A stretch of DNA of 64,000 nucleotides, from positions 41,146,959-41,210,958 of the forward strand of contig OX459096.1 in NCBI GenBank assembly GCA_949775045.1. Direction: 5' to 3'. Positions 46,278 through 60,100 of the stretch are shown one piece after another. Position numbers and translations under genes: made by a program. Each line of letters opens with the position of its first letter. Position 1 is the first letter of the stretch. The stretch comes from Metridium senile (lineage: Eukaryota; Cnidaria; Anthozoa; Actiniaria; Metridiidae). The notes beneath the pieces are model-generated. The model had not been told where the DNA came from. It searched no databases and worked only from the letters and a program-made list of their open reading frames with translations.

Positions 46278-49200
46278 ATGCTTAGCAATTCAGGGAAATT
46301 CATTGACCGAAATAGAGATGTTCCAGCGGTAAGTTTTTCAACCCTTGTAGAAGCACAACAGGATCGTCTATGGTTTCCTTTGCATGTTTGCATCCAAAAG
46401 TGTCAGTAGAAATGATTTGAACAACAATTTTATTCTTAATTTATTGTAAATTTCTCTTAGATTTTGTGTCCTTACAGAAGCTTAGTTTTTCAAATGTTTG
46501 CGTTGCGAAGTTTCATTACAGTAAAACATTTTCATTGATGATGCGGAGTAGTGCTAATTTGGATAATTTCCCAGTCATTTAGCCACAGTTTGAATTAAGT
46601 GATAAGAGTAATAATACAATGATTTTAATGTTATAAATCTCGAAAATTGTATCGTTCTAATTATCATTATCACGCTGGGAACGACAATGACTTATACTAA
46701 GACTAAACAATAAACAAAACAGCGCCATATCATTATACATGTTTTAATATTTGATGTGCTGCTCTTGTTCATAGGCTGGAAAACTCTTTGACGGTGGCCA
46801 CACTGCTAGAGAATGTCTTGAAATAAAAGAAGTGGTAAGAATAATGATACAATCTATTGTTGAGAGCAATTTTGTTTTGTGTGTGATTTTATTTGCAAAT
46901 ATTTTTTTTTACATGATGCATAGTTTTTTATTGATATCAATCAAACATATTATTATAAATATTTTTTATCAATTTATTTTAGTGCTGATTTTTTTTTACC
47001 GCACTTTTAATAACCGATTATTATTATCAATACAATCATAATTTACTACTATTTTTAATTATTATTAATTTCATAATTAATATCCATGTATTTTTATCCT
47101 CTGTAGACAGAATATGCTGATAAAGTCAAGAAATACAGGGCAACTACTCAACCAAGAGCTGGTGAGGAAAGAGTTTTTCATGGACGTGCTGATGACCCTA
47201 ACATTGCACAGTATATATCACATGGAGTTAGCACTAAACCATCATTTTGGGTAAGTAATTAGCTTTCGTAGCCAGCCGTTTATGGATGGGGGTGGGGAAC
47301 AGAGGTTGGAAAGAAGGGCTAAACTGAATTAACATGCAACCATTATTTATTTAAAAATACATATTTCCAATTATCACTCTCCATTGGGGCTCTTCCATGA
47401 GGTTCGCTCACACTAACTACCACTAGCGCTAGCATGCGTCACATCAAGTCTGGATGTGACGCAGGCTAACTACCACTGCATTCTATGTTTTTGACATATA
47501 ACACTCGCTTCACATGTTTATTTTTGGTGGAGTTGGAGAATCATGGAACCATAAAATCATTGTGGAAAGGGACAGCAACAGATCAAACAAATTCAACAAA
47601 ATTTATGCAAAAAGTTGGACTTGAATCTGTATCTGTGATTGTAATCAAGATTATGATTTACTAAATAATGTTTTTGTTGTGATCCTGTAACAGGCAGGTG
47701 ACCTTGCAAATCCACCAAAAAAGTCCTTATTTGCACAGACGATGCTTGAAAAGAAAGAAGGCCTCTATGCAAGCAGTCAAAAGGCTCCTTTAGGTACCGA
47801 AACATTGCATGTTTTACAGCCTTTGTTGATATGATTTAATATAAATATGCAGGTGCATTATTATACAAAAATATTGTGCTTTGACTTTTTCTATTATTGT
47901 AAATATTAATTAGTTATTTTCTAGTAATTATTGTGTGTCTTTCATCTTTGTCAGGTCAATGTCATGACCAAATGCCAAACCTACCAAATGGAGCTCAACT
48001 ATATGAAGACTGTTATGGAGTAAAAACAATTAAAGGTACATATTATTATTAACCATATCTGTGTAATTTAATTAAAACATGTCTGCAACCACCATAATGT
48101 TTTTTCCTACATAAGCTAAATAAGCTACATTCAGTGGTCTGTTTGAAGCCCTTGTGAATCCATTCAATCTTCTGTGGTTATAATTATTAAGCTTTATATG
48201 AAGAGCAGCATAATCAGTGATGACCATACAAGTGCCTATATAAATTTATACCACTTATTATAAACTTACCTTGAATCATGAGTTGTATTCTAAAACTAAT
48301 TTCAGATGGCACATCTGGGGAGTTGGTAAGCCCTGCAAAAACTGCTCGACAAGTACTGCAAGAATCAATGGTTGGAAAAGATCTCTACAAATTCAGTCAC
48401 CATGACTACGATGTTGGTAAGTAACTAGTTTTGTGATCAAGTTGGGATGACAGCATAATATGGGATATATTCACAACAAAAATTGCAGGGATGCAATTTC
48501 TTTAAAACAATCACATGGACACAAATTACCAGTACCTTTTTAATTTTGGGGATTTTGCAAAAGCTCTGATAAGTGTCTGACCATATATATATTGTGTTGT
48601 GACTTATATTGTATCTGTAGTAAACATCTTTATGTTGCAAGACCGATAATCTTGTTTTCATGCTACCCTCATGCAATACCGTCGGTTTGTTGTATTCTTT
48701 GATAAGAGCTATTGAAATGCCAACTTTGTTTGCAAGATGACTATATTATAAATTCTTATATTTACAGGTGAAGGTTATGAAAGAAAGTATGATTGGAGTC
48801 GAGTACCTAAGGACAGTACATTTGGTATTGAAACCCCACATAACAATGATGGCATTCATGTCAAAAAAAGTTTAAAATGGCTTCATGACACCCAACAGTA
48901 AGTTCAGTCATTTTGTTCTTTTTGTTAGATGTACATTATTGTTATAAATGTTAGTAAAATTTATATTTGTGTATGGATAATTCAAATTGAATTTGATAAA
49001 TAAGCAAAACAATTATTTATACAAATGGATTGATAAACAGGAAATCAGTATATAATATTATAGCAAAAAGAGAAATGGTAATTATAGTTGTTTTTAATTA
49101 AACTTTCAGTAGAACCAAGTAGAACATTTTTACATGATTATATAAGTATTTCATTTTGTTACAGGGCAAAGAGCACTAAAATTGTATCCAAAAGAGTAGA

Positions 49201-52200
49201 TAACTTTAGAGAAAGAACACAACCTCAACTTGGACAAGTACACGATCCTATCAAAGACACTCTTAATGTTGGACCTGATCATGTGTTCGGTGTTATTGTT
49301 AAACCAGATGAGCATGGAGCTGGTGATTTGATACATATGAGAATGCCATCAGAATTCCTACGGGGAAAAGAGAGAGAAAGAGGAATAATTGCAGCCATCA
49401 GACAGCATCTAAAGAAGGCTAACTATCACAACTTTAATGATCTTCAGGCTGCATTTGCACATTATGATACAGTAAGAAACATATTAATAATATATTGAGA
49501 ACATGGTAGCCTGCAACTTAACAAATGAAGGTCAGTTTTCTATGGGTCTGTACTGTAATCGACAATCAAATTTACGTCACAAATGATCAAAACTCAAGTG
49601 GAACTGCGAGCGCAGCAAGGGGTTTTACTGCAAAGTTTTGATCATTTGTTACGTAAATTTGATTGTCGATTACAGTACAGACCAATAGAAAACTGACTTT
49701 GATTTGATTTTTACCATCAATAAGCGAAAAACAACTAAAAAAGTTTGAAGAAAACCGTTTTATCAACTCGCGCACGGATGTCTTATTATTATTACTCCTG
49801 TAATAACATCAAGCTTACCTCTTAGCACCCAACCCCAAGCTCATCATTGTCGATGAGTTTTAATTAGCAACATATAGCCACACCCTCACATGGGATGTCT
49901 AACAATATTTAGCACAAACTTTATTTTTTTACTGTATTTTAGACAGGATTTAATTATTTTAATATCTGACATACTATTTGAGTGTTGTGTTTTGGTTGTC
50001 TAAGAAAAATAGGATGATTTCTATGGTCATGTAGCATAATACTCAGTCATTTCTTCCTATTGTTTATAACTTGTGACAGACCATTTAATAACAAATGGTT
50101 TATTTAATTCTAGGATAAATCAGGGAAGATCACTTTGGATGAGCTAGCAAGTGTTTGTATACAGTTCAACCTTCCCGTAGAACAAGAGCTTTTATCATCC
50201 CTTCTTGCAACATGTGATGCTGACAAAGATGGACAAATAAACTACATGGAGTTTGCTAACTTTCTGAATTGGAAGGACCAAATGCCCAGTGGTAGAACTG
50301 GAGACAATAAAAGAGAGGTAACTTTCTCACTGATAAGTTTTAGACTTCATTTTGAACAACGGCAAGTGATAGTGTTCTTGAAAGTACGCTCAGTGAGCTG
50401 GACAGGAATGAATTGAGTGGTGCATATTTCATACAGAGAGCCATAAAAAGACTCTGGAAATTGTAGACTCTCAGATAAATTATAGTTGCTTTCCAATAAG
50501 TTTTTAGCTACACATTTAGCTGGTGGGCAGGATGAAGTTTGCTGCATACATGTATCTATATACATGATGCATACTTGTTATCACATGGTGTTATTTTGAA
50601 CAAGTCTACTAGTTAATCCCACCCATAAATCAATAAGTCTTCAGGTCTTTTGTTCTACAACCACCATCTGTTTTCACAAATGTTGTCCAAAACGGAAGAA
50701 GAAATGATAAAATCTTAGTTTTACCTCATAGACCTAAATAAAATATTTGAGTTACTAATCTACCATGCTACGTACGTACTTACAGCAGTTAGTGTAATGT
50801 GTGTGCAATCTTTGTTTTCGTTGTAATTTCAAAGTTTATTTTTTCAGGCAGAGAAGGAAGATGAACTCAAAAAATCATTGTCCAAACAAATTGATAAAGC
50901 TGTTGGTGGCTGGAAGAAGTCATCATCACTGGTGAATGCTACTGTTGGAGGACTAAGGACAAACAGTAAGTCTATAAATGCATTCCTGTTGTTCTTTTAA
51001 TTTTCACAAATTCATTATTTATTTAATCAATTAGTATATATACTCACAATTGTTTGTACATTATGTATGCCTTCATATTTGTTTTTATTCATTTGTAGAT
51101 CAATTACTTTTTTTGTAACTACAATTTAGCTCCTTTTAAGATTATCAATTTTTAAAATGTATGCAATCTTTCAATAAATTTTAATAAATTTTCCACATAG
51201 TTCCATTCATTCATTTATTTGGTTCATTTATTAATTTGCTAGACTAACTGTATTTGGTTCTCATTGTTAGACTGGAGAGCTTATGGTGTGCCAACAATAA
51301 GATCAGATCTTGCAGCACCAAGGATCAAAAGAGTTGGAGATAGAGTGGTAGGTTGAATTAGAATCTTCTTCACTATATTATATAGTGAAGAAGTCATGGT
51401 TTTCATGATGCTCATTTTGAGGCTTAGGGAGCTTTCACTTATTAGTGTATCAGACCTGCTGTCTTTTTCAATTACTACCCAACCCCAACCCCCCTTTTTC
51501 TGGTTGGCTAAAATATCATAACCCCCTATATTTTGTCGAGTTTTTACTAAACCCCTACAAAATAGTATGCAATTTGCAACAACCCCACTATATAGCTTCC
51601 AAAAATAATGTAACCCCCCTCAATATTGTCGACCCCCCATACACTAATACATGAAAGCCCCCTAAATGCCTTTAGTGAATATTGTTTGCATACTGAAAAG
51701 CCTAAGATACAATAAGACTGATTTCCTTAAACATCATCCTTATGTCCACTTCCAATATATTTGAATGGCAGTTATCATCTAATGGTCATATTTTCTAAAA
51801 ATAATCCTTGTCTGAATTCACAGAATTATGGTGATGAATCAGATGCCTATGGACTCATCAATCCTTCATTATACAGTAACCATGGTGTTTATGAAAAAGA
51901 CTTCTTTCAATCAAGAGACAGGTTTGAGGTACAGTAAATGCATCAGTAACTTTCTTATTGTCATATATAGTATAGAGTACTAAAGTGTGACGTCACAAAA
52001 AAATAAATTTTGGCTTTAACACTTTTTGGTTGCCAAATGTGACACACTCCAAATGTGACAAGAATTGGTCAAATAGCAGCTGGTATATGGTCACTTGAAT
52101 ATATAATTTCCCCATACAAATCACTGTAATTTAAGCTCTGTTACAAAAGTTTGGAAAGACCCGAAAATACAGTGTTTTGTATGGGAAAATTATATATTCA

Positions 52201-53272
52201 AGCGGCCATATATCAGCTGCTATAGGGCGAATTTTGGTCAAATTTGCTATGTGAACATCATTTTTGATTGCCCATCAAAATTGATATAGTGAAAATATTT
52301 TGTTATGACGTCATCACTTTAGTACTCTATTATTATAGATATTGTCAGTGACAAAAGTAGAGGTGGCAAATTGTGAATTCCAGATGTGTCTAGAAGATGA
52401 GACAGCAATTTAAGATTTTGAAGATTCTTTAGATTTAAAAAACATAAGTCTGAGATTTCTTCAGTAGACTGATAGCCAAGAACATTTGAGACTCCTTAAA
52501 AAATATTGAGCAAAAAAACTGACACACCATCGAGGAAGCAAGATTCTGAGAACTGCTAATTGTTTGTGATAAGTTGAATCTTGGGGTATCATTTGTCATT
52601 TCTAAATTAGCATTAGATGATAATTATGGTCAATAAAGGAATACTCTACTATATATGAAGACTTATATGGTTGTTCTTGACAAATGCCTATGCCACTAAT
52701 TACATCCCTCTGGATGATAAGTCATGAAGGATATTAATTTTAGTCTAAATATCCCTCATGATTATATTCACGAGGGACGAATCATTCAGTGCAGTAAGGG
52801 AATTACAATACAGTAATAAAAAATAAACTTACTGGAAAGTAAATTCTAATGTACAACATGCAATTGTTTCAACAGATGAGAAGAATCATAGATGGTATTG
52901 GTGTTGAAATGAACCCTGAGACATTTGACAAAATATGGGACATGGCAGCTTCTTCTAGTTCACAAGGACTGGTAAGAACAACTTGATCAGTTTGAAATAT
53001 CTGCATATTGAACTTTTAAATTCTCTCTTTGATAAGACAGTTTTGCTATAGTTGTTCATGTTGCAATGCACTTCTATTGTACTCTAGTATATTATTTCCA
53101 TTGACCTAAAGATATATATTTGCTTTAAACTATATTATTATAACAATGAAAATATTTAGTTTCAACTATTTCTGAAGCAATATTTTCTTCATTTTAGGTC
53201 AGTGTAGAGTCATTTAGGAATATCATGGACGAAGCAACTGCCCCCCAAGTACTACAGAGTCAAGCAGTTTAA
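46278..53272 (+). CDS. EFHB: EF-hand domain-containing family member B, complete, 14 exons
   Basis: Calcium-binding protein known in the family as a ciliary/flagellar doublet microtubule inner protein (CFAP21). Exons: 46278-46328, 46775-46834, 47107-47250, 47694-47793, 47955-48035, 48306-48416, 48768-48897, 49165-49471, 50114-50317, 50848-50965, 51271-51347, 51824-51928, 52876-52971, 53198-53272. Phases join to 552 aa. Two canonical EF-hand loops are visible: DTDKSGKITLDE (327-338) and DADKDGQINYME (363-374), each with Asp at positions 1 and 3 and Glu at 12. Family landmarks outside them include GVSTKPSFWAGDL, PLGQCHDQMPNL, DHVFGVIVKPDEHGAGDLIH and NWRAYGVPTIRSDLAAPRIK. It is shorter than human EFHB (833 aa) at the N terminus; an upstream coding exon may have been missed, but none was seen before 46278. 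AATAAA overlaps at 53279-53288. Confidence 0.95.
49522..49706. mobile_element. 185-bp hairpin MITE in EFHB intron 8
   Basis: CAAATGAAGGTCAGTTTTCT at the left and its near-perfect inverse at the right, with continuing complementarity through TGTACTGTAATCGACAATCA and AATGATCAAAACT. The loop contains CTGCGAGCGCAGCAAGGGG. It lies just after the exon 8 donor. Confidence 0.85.
51973..52329. mobile_element. TA-flanked palindromic MITE in EFHB intron 12
   Basis: GAGTACTAAAGTGTGACGTCA at the left and TGACGTCATCACTTTAGTACTC at the right close a 353-bp element bordered by TA. A second, inner pair of arms (CAGCTGGTATATGG, GAATATATAATTTCCCCATA and partners) makes almost the whole element self-complementary. 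Confidence 0.8.
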
Positions 53273-53856
53273 AGTTCAAATAAATAAAATATCAAACACT
53301 GTAAATAAATACTAGAGTGATATGCAATGTTTTTACTTGATTTATTTTTATTTTTTAAATCAATCTATCTGATATACTGTGCAAATCTGACAAAACTTGC
53401 TATAATTGTAAGATATTGAATAATATTATGGTTAGTCTGTAAGACTTCATATTGTCAATAAAATTAAAAAAATTTTTTATTTAAAAACAGGTAACAGAAT
53501 ATTGAAGATTTGTGCTCAAATCTATCTAGAAAATTTAATTGTGATATATCTCAACCCACTAATCGGAAATTGTTTGAATTTTATAATGTGCATTTAATGT
53601 GCTATACTACTTCTACATTATTTGAAACCCGAATTTAACTCCTATAAATATTTACAGTATTGACCCCACAATCTTGCCGCATACCTCACCCCTCTAAAAT
53701 TTCTACTGCAAACAGAAGCATTTAACTATGACATTTTATGGCAGCCAAAAGCACCTAAAAGTCCCAATTGACCATAAGAATGTCTGAGTTTGCACAAAAA
53801 TCTATTGTGCCTTATCATCTATATTTAATTACATGTAAAGAGCTGCAGGGCAACTC

Positions 53857-53935
53857 TAGCCTCCTCTGCAGGCTACTCCATAGAGATTCCTTTGTTGATG
53901 TTATCTGTTATCTGAGATACCTGCAGAGGAGGCTA
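53857..53935. repeat. Short inverted repeat between EFHB and gasdermin
   Basis: TAGCCTCCTCTGCAGG and CCTGCAGAGGAGGCTA are exact inverses ~47 bp apart in the 850-bp convergent intergenic space. A minus-strand AATAAA (TTTATT at 53958-53963) that would serve gasdermin lies ~25 bp away. Confidence 0.75.
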
Positions 53936-54123
53936 GGGCAACTCCATCAACATCCTATTTATTAGCCATTACAAACACTGCAATATATAAAGCAACCTGT
54001 AGTGGTTAGACAGCATACCGGTCTTGTTTTTATAAATTCCAAATTCTGCACCCTTGCAAATCCATTGTGCAAGTTATGCGTAAAGAGTAGGTTGATTGGT
54101 TACTTAGCTCCATCAATGATTTA

Positions 54124-57100
54124 CTAAGAAGCCATTACAAAAACTGCAATGTAAGCCTCCTCTAGTGGACAGTAAACATCGGCAGGTAATACCAGCATAT
54201 CTTTTCCTTTCTCTTTCTCAAGTTTAAACCCTAAAGCCAACAGCAGATTCTTCCCTGGGTTTGATGAATGTGTGTAGATTCTCTTAACCTTGGGGTCATC
54301 AGCTGAGGTGTTCTTACCATACATTGCACTACGTATCTGCAAAGTGAATTTCAATACATTACAGATATTTGTATTTATAAATGAAACATTAGTGAACTTT
54401 GAAATTTCATAAGTTGAAAGAAAAAAATACATCAGAAAAAAATAAATTGCCCTTGGTGGGACTCGAACCCATGGTTTGGGCTTCATAAGTAGGAGAACAC
54501 ACTTCCTCAATAGAAATTTATTTGCGTCTTGTTGTTTGAATCACTGATAACCAGTGAATGCTCACTGATAACCAGTGAATGCTACTTATAACAATGGTGG
54601 CTGAAGAAGCCTTTGTGGATAATTTGGTGTCTTGTAACACCAAGTGTCCAAAAAATTGATACCTTTAATTTGTTATTTCTACTGAACTGTTTGGGAAAAC
54701 AAAGGTTAACAATCAGCTTACCAAATACAAGAGTTGATCACAGTATTCTGATGTGAGATCCTTCAGGGCACTGCACTGTTGACTGGTAAGACCTGCATGA
54801 ACAAGAAATTCATATTAGTTTTATCTTAATGATTGTAATATCATATAATCATTGCTCATTAGTATTGCTGTTAGAATTATCATAACTTAATTATTATATT
54901 TATTTTTTCCTTGATAAATATATAATAAACTGCATCATCTATCGATTGAACGATTGGACAATTCCTGGCACAGAAACTTGATCAATAACCAAGTTGACAT
55001 ATTTTACCATGTAGAGCAGTTGCAAGCCCACAGCATGATAAGACCAGATCCTTGAAATCATCCTCAGGATAGATCACTTTTCCTTCTTTATTGTCATCAA
55101 ATGTAAAGCCTAAAATCTTGAGTAGTTTCTCCCAGACATTGCAAGAACCAAACAAGGTTTTCAAGTCATCATGGGTGTATGGCTTGACTTTTTCTTTATC
55201 AAAGAAATCACAGGCATCATCAAGCTGCAGAAAACAAGTAAAACATTATACCCTTATCAGCATCACTAATATTATTCCAATGGTTTAGAAATGCTCATAG
55301 GGTGAAAATACTCAAATGATTCTCAAATCACCAAAAAGGATTTGAATCCATTTCACCTGTCAGTCTTTCATCTATTAGGGACCAAATGTTCATTTTTTTC
55401 CAAGTGCGATATGAATCTAATTCCCTTAGTCAGTGTTACATTTTACTAATCATTTCTTATCATGAAGGAGAGGTGGTGATTGGTGAATCTTTGCAAAAAT
55501 GTTTGTGTACCTCAATTAGTTTTAATTTGTACATCGTTTTTAAACATGACTTTCCTTTCAATATATAACTTTTGATGCCTGACGCCCCCTCCTTTAATTA
55601 TGGCCATTTTTGGTGTGTCCTCCCCCTTAATATCACCAGCATTTTGTCCTGATAATACTATATTGTGAAGTACTGCTTTTCGTTGAACATTCATTATTTC
55701 AACGTAAGAATAACTCTTAGAATGTTTTGTAAGATCCGGTTAGGTAGACAATTCAATACAAAGTTATGAATACATTCATTTGTAAATTTCACATATGAAA
55801 TATCATACCAAGTGTTCAAGTTTTGCCAAGCATTCTGGGGTAGCTAGGAGTTCCCTGAAGCATGTGATGATGTCATTTTTGAGTGGAGAATTCATCAATG
55901 CATTGAAAGCAGATGTCAGTGCACTATCTGATATGTACAACAAAAATTGAATAATTTTGATTGTTACAAATATTTTCTAAAGCATTTTATTACATTAGCA
56001 TTATCAGACCATGATTTTGGACCATTATCGTTTGATGGTCTAAGGACAGTTGATCAGTGATAAGGACAGTCGCTCAGTGCTAGGGACAGTTGATCAGTGC
56101 TAGGGGCAGTTGATCAGTGCTAGGGACAGTTGATCAGTGCTAGGGGCAGTTGATCAGTGCTAGGGATAGTTGATCAGTGCTAGGGACAGTTGCTCAGTTG
56201 ATCAGTGCTAGGGACAGTTGATCAGTGCTAGGGACAGTTGATCAGTGCTAGGAGCAGTTGATCAGTGCTAGGGATAGTTGATCAGTGCTAGGGACAGTTG
56301 CTCAGTGCTAGGGACAGTTGATCAGTGCTAGGGACAATTGATCAGTGCTAGGGACAGTTGATCAGTGCTAGGGACAGTTGCTCAGTGCTAGGGACAGTTG
56401 CTCAGTGCTAGGGACATGCACAGTTGATCAGTGCTAGGGATAGTTGATCAGTGCTAGGGACAGTTGCTCAGTGCTAGGGACAGTTGCTCAGTGCTAGGGA
56501 CAGTTGATCAGTGCTAGGGGCAGTTGATCAGTGCTAGGGGCAGTTGCTCAGTGCTAGGGACAGTTGATCAGTGCTAGGGACATGCACAGTTGATCAGTGC
56601 TAGGGACAGTTGCTCAGTGCTAGGGACAGTTGATCAGTGCTAGGGACATGCACAGTTGATCAGTGCTAGGGATAGTTGATCAGTGCTAGGGACAGTTGAT
56701 CAGTGCTAGGGGCAGTTGATCAGTGCTAGGGACAGTTGCTCAGTGCTAGGGACAGTTGATCAGTGCTAGGGACATGCACAGTTGATCAGTGCTAGGGACA
56801 TGCACAGTTGATCAGTGCTAGGCTAGTGCTAGACTTCAAAAAGTTATCCTCAGGGTTGTTATTTTGTAATCCAATAACTTAGAATCCTAATTAAAAATGC
56901 TCCTACCTGCTCCATCTGGTTGATCAAGTGCAGGTGACATCTTCCCATCTGGTGCATCAGACACTACATCTTCTAGTTTCTTGTCTATAGTTAATTCTAT
57001 TTGACCATATCCTTCAAATATATTGACTTCATAGCATCCATATGCCAAGACAGTGTCTTTTGGTATGTCAAAGGAACGATGATGTGTGTCTTGGACAGAT

Positions 57101-60100
57101 CCACCCATGTTAATTGATGTGTTGGCATTAACAGTTGCTTCAGCATCAGCTTTCCCTGGTAAAATGAGAATGAAAAACATAAGTATCTTACAGCGTTCCT
57201 ATCGAGGTTGGAAGGCTCAATTTATTCTTCCAAACTTGATTTTTAATTTGTTTTGAAATTTGCATAAATGAATCGAATCTTGTAAGTTTCAAAAACCGCC
57301 TCAAATCAAAACATTACTTTCAATGGTTTTTTTTGGACAACGGAAACTTGCTAAACCTAGTCTGCTTACAGAAATATTGTTTTAAATACTTACTAAAGTA
57401 TTCTATTACAATAGCATTATCATTACCACAGATCGTGATTTCGGGACCATTATCAGGTGACAGTTGAAACTTACATGACTTGATTCATTTATGCAAATTT
57501 CAAAACAAATTTAAAACCAAGTTTTGAAGAATAAATCGAGCCTTCCAACCTCGATAGGAACGCTTCAGTAGGTTTGGCTGTAAACTTATCATTCTTCATT
57601 GTTTTCTTTGTTTTAATATCAATGGTTTGTTGGCAAACCCATAACAAAACTATGTCCACCTATTACTATATTAATTATATTAAGGGAAATGCACTTCAAT
57701 TCGCACAATGATAAAGTTACTCTTTAAAATGGTTAACCAAGAAAATAACAATCATACTGTCTATTAAATGTATATTAGATCTAACAATTTAATAACACTT
57801 AATTACATTGACAAATATAATGAAGGTGTTGCGAATGGTAAATCCCAGACGCCAAGACGTATGCTTTAAATCCAAGACAAAGACTCAGTTCATTTTAAAA
57901 ATCCGAGACCAACATTTTAGTTTTTCAAAATCGAATAAAAAATCAAGACTCAGAGAAACAAAAAAAAAAAGAATGAAAAACGAGACTCTGAGACTAAGCG
58001 TACAAAGGGCAAGTTCTGAGACTTGGCTATTTTTTCTGATAATTTTTTTTTGGGGCCCATTCACCACCCCTTAATGACAACCATGATCTTCATACCTTCT
58101 ACATTAAGGTCTGATTGTATCTGTGTATCTTTAGTAGTTTTCAGTTCTTCAGCTATAATACACAGCTTTCTTCTTTTGCTGTTTAGAATAGCCTGAATAA
58201 ACTCATGGTCAAGATTAATGGACTGATCTTTGATAGAATCATGTAAAACTTGCCATCTTATCTCACTCTTGTTAATAGTCCCTAGATCCATTTTAACCAC
58301 AAATGAATCTGCTGTGGACACATCAATACCAAGCTCTTTTGCCAACTTCATCCCAAGCTTACCAGATACACTGAGGGTGGGGTCATTAGCATAGTTGGCA
58401 ACAAACTCTGCTGTGCTGACTTTACTGCTGACATCTATAGGCTGAAGAGAAGATGAACATTTCAATTGTAATTATAATAATTGATTCTTGATTGGACCCT
58501 TGAAGGAAAATTGAAACAATTAAAGATGACTTTTAAGGAAGTATTGTCTTACTTACTGCAGTTTTCGACTTTCTGCGAAGTCAGACATTTCCACGACTTG
58601 TTGTGAAACACGTTTTTAGCTGCCGTCAATCAAAACTTATTAGTCGGTACCTTTTAAGTCCTTGATTGACGGCAGCGAAATATGTATTTTACAACTAACC
58701 GTTGGAATGTCTGAGTTTGCAGAAAGTCGAAAACCGCAGTAATGGCAAACCAATTTGAAAGCATAAAACAAAGCCTTCTAATTATGAGAGTCTTATGAGT
58801 GCCCAGTCCCCTTCTACAAGGGCAACAGCACAGCATGGTAGACTGGAGCCAAGTGGAAAATTTTCAAGCAAGAGGGGGGTATATAAACATTTTTTTCCAG
58901 GGGTGTATAGTTCTGTAATTCGCTATTGGCGACAGGAAACTAAACCAAAGGAAATACTCTAAATATTAAGGTGGCTTGATTCAGTTTTTTTTACGACCTG
59001 ACCACCAATTTTCAAACAAAAAAATGTGCTTTGAAACAACCACAGTATGTTATACCATCTACTTACTAGAAATAGATTGAAGTCTACTATGCAATCCGAT
59101 CTCGAAAAAACGTATTTATCATTTGTATGTCTGTATGTCATTAGCATACTGTAGAAAATTGTTTCAAAGCACATTTTTTTTGGTTGAAAACTGGTGGTGA
59201 GGTCGTAAAAAAACCTGAATCGAGCCACCTTAAAGTGCATTTGAAATTGCTTGTTGCATAGTGTCCAATATTTTCTAGGCATTTATTACAACACTTCATA
59301 ATCACTAAGTTGCATTTCTTATTTCTAGCAAGACAACATGGCAGCCAAGTCATTCCCGGTCCCTCTAATTGTGCCTTACTGTTCATGTGTCAAATGTCAC
59401 ATAACGCTTATCCACGATCAGTGTAGTGTTTGTTTAGCTCGCAGAATTGAAGCATTGTAGAAGCATGACATTTTAACTGCTCTTGATTTAAAAAGCAAAC
59501 AAATTCTGAAATTATATAACCGTTTATAAAATAATTTAGATACTACGCAAGCTCCGATTGGTCAAAAACCGTGTTGGATGAGGCTATCTAAACATGCGTG
59601 CGCATATTGATGGCACGCGTATTGAGAATTGCTATTCTTATCAGCAATTAAAATGCCGATTTAGCCTCAAAAAATATTTTATAAAAGCAATAGAAGACGA
59701 TTTTCCATGTTATATAGCCTGATCTAAACACGTGTGATGTTGGGAGAATGCGAGAGAGCATAGGAAAATCACAAGCCATTAGGCGTCTTCTATTTCTTAA
59801 ATATTGCTATGAATCAAAATGTGTGATGTAAGTATGTGTCACATAAACTGTGCTCGTGTGTAATGGCCTTCAGACTCCAGGACACTTTTCAGATTATTTT
59901 TGAAAATAAACTGGCTAAATTTGCAAGATGTATCTACAAACTAGTTGGTATCTCCAAAAAAATAATTATGCACAGTATTACTTGCAAAATCAGAAGCTGG
60001 AAATCAAATATTTTTAATTCTTTTTGTGTGGTAGCATAATAACAACAAAACTTGTGCCACTGATGCCTTGTCCGCGAATTATAGACATAAAAAGTGTTTT

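Noticed and set aside
54450..54520. Functional tRNA gene on the minus strand
   Set aside because: A good T-arm and B-box are present, but there is no complementary acceptor stem and no convincing A-box or anticodon arm.
56036..56831. CRISPR-like array in the gasdermin intron
   Set aside because: Units are contiguous 20-mers without unique spacers, in an intron of an animal gene; it is a minisatellite.
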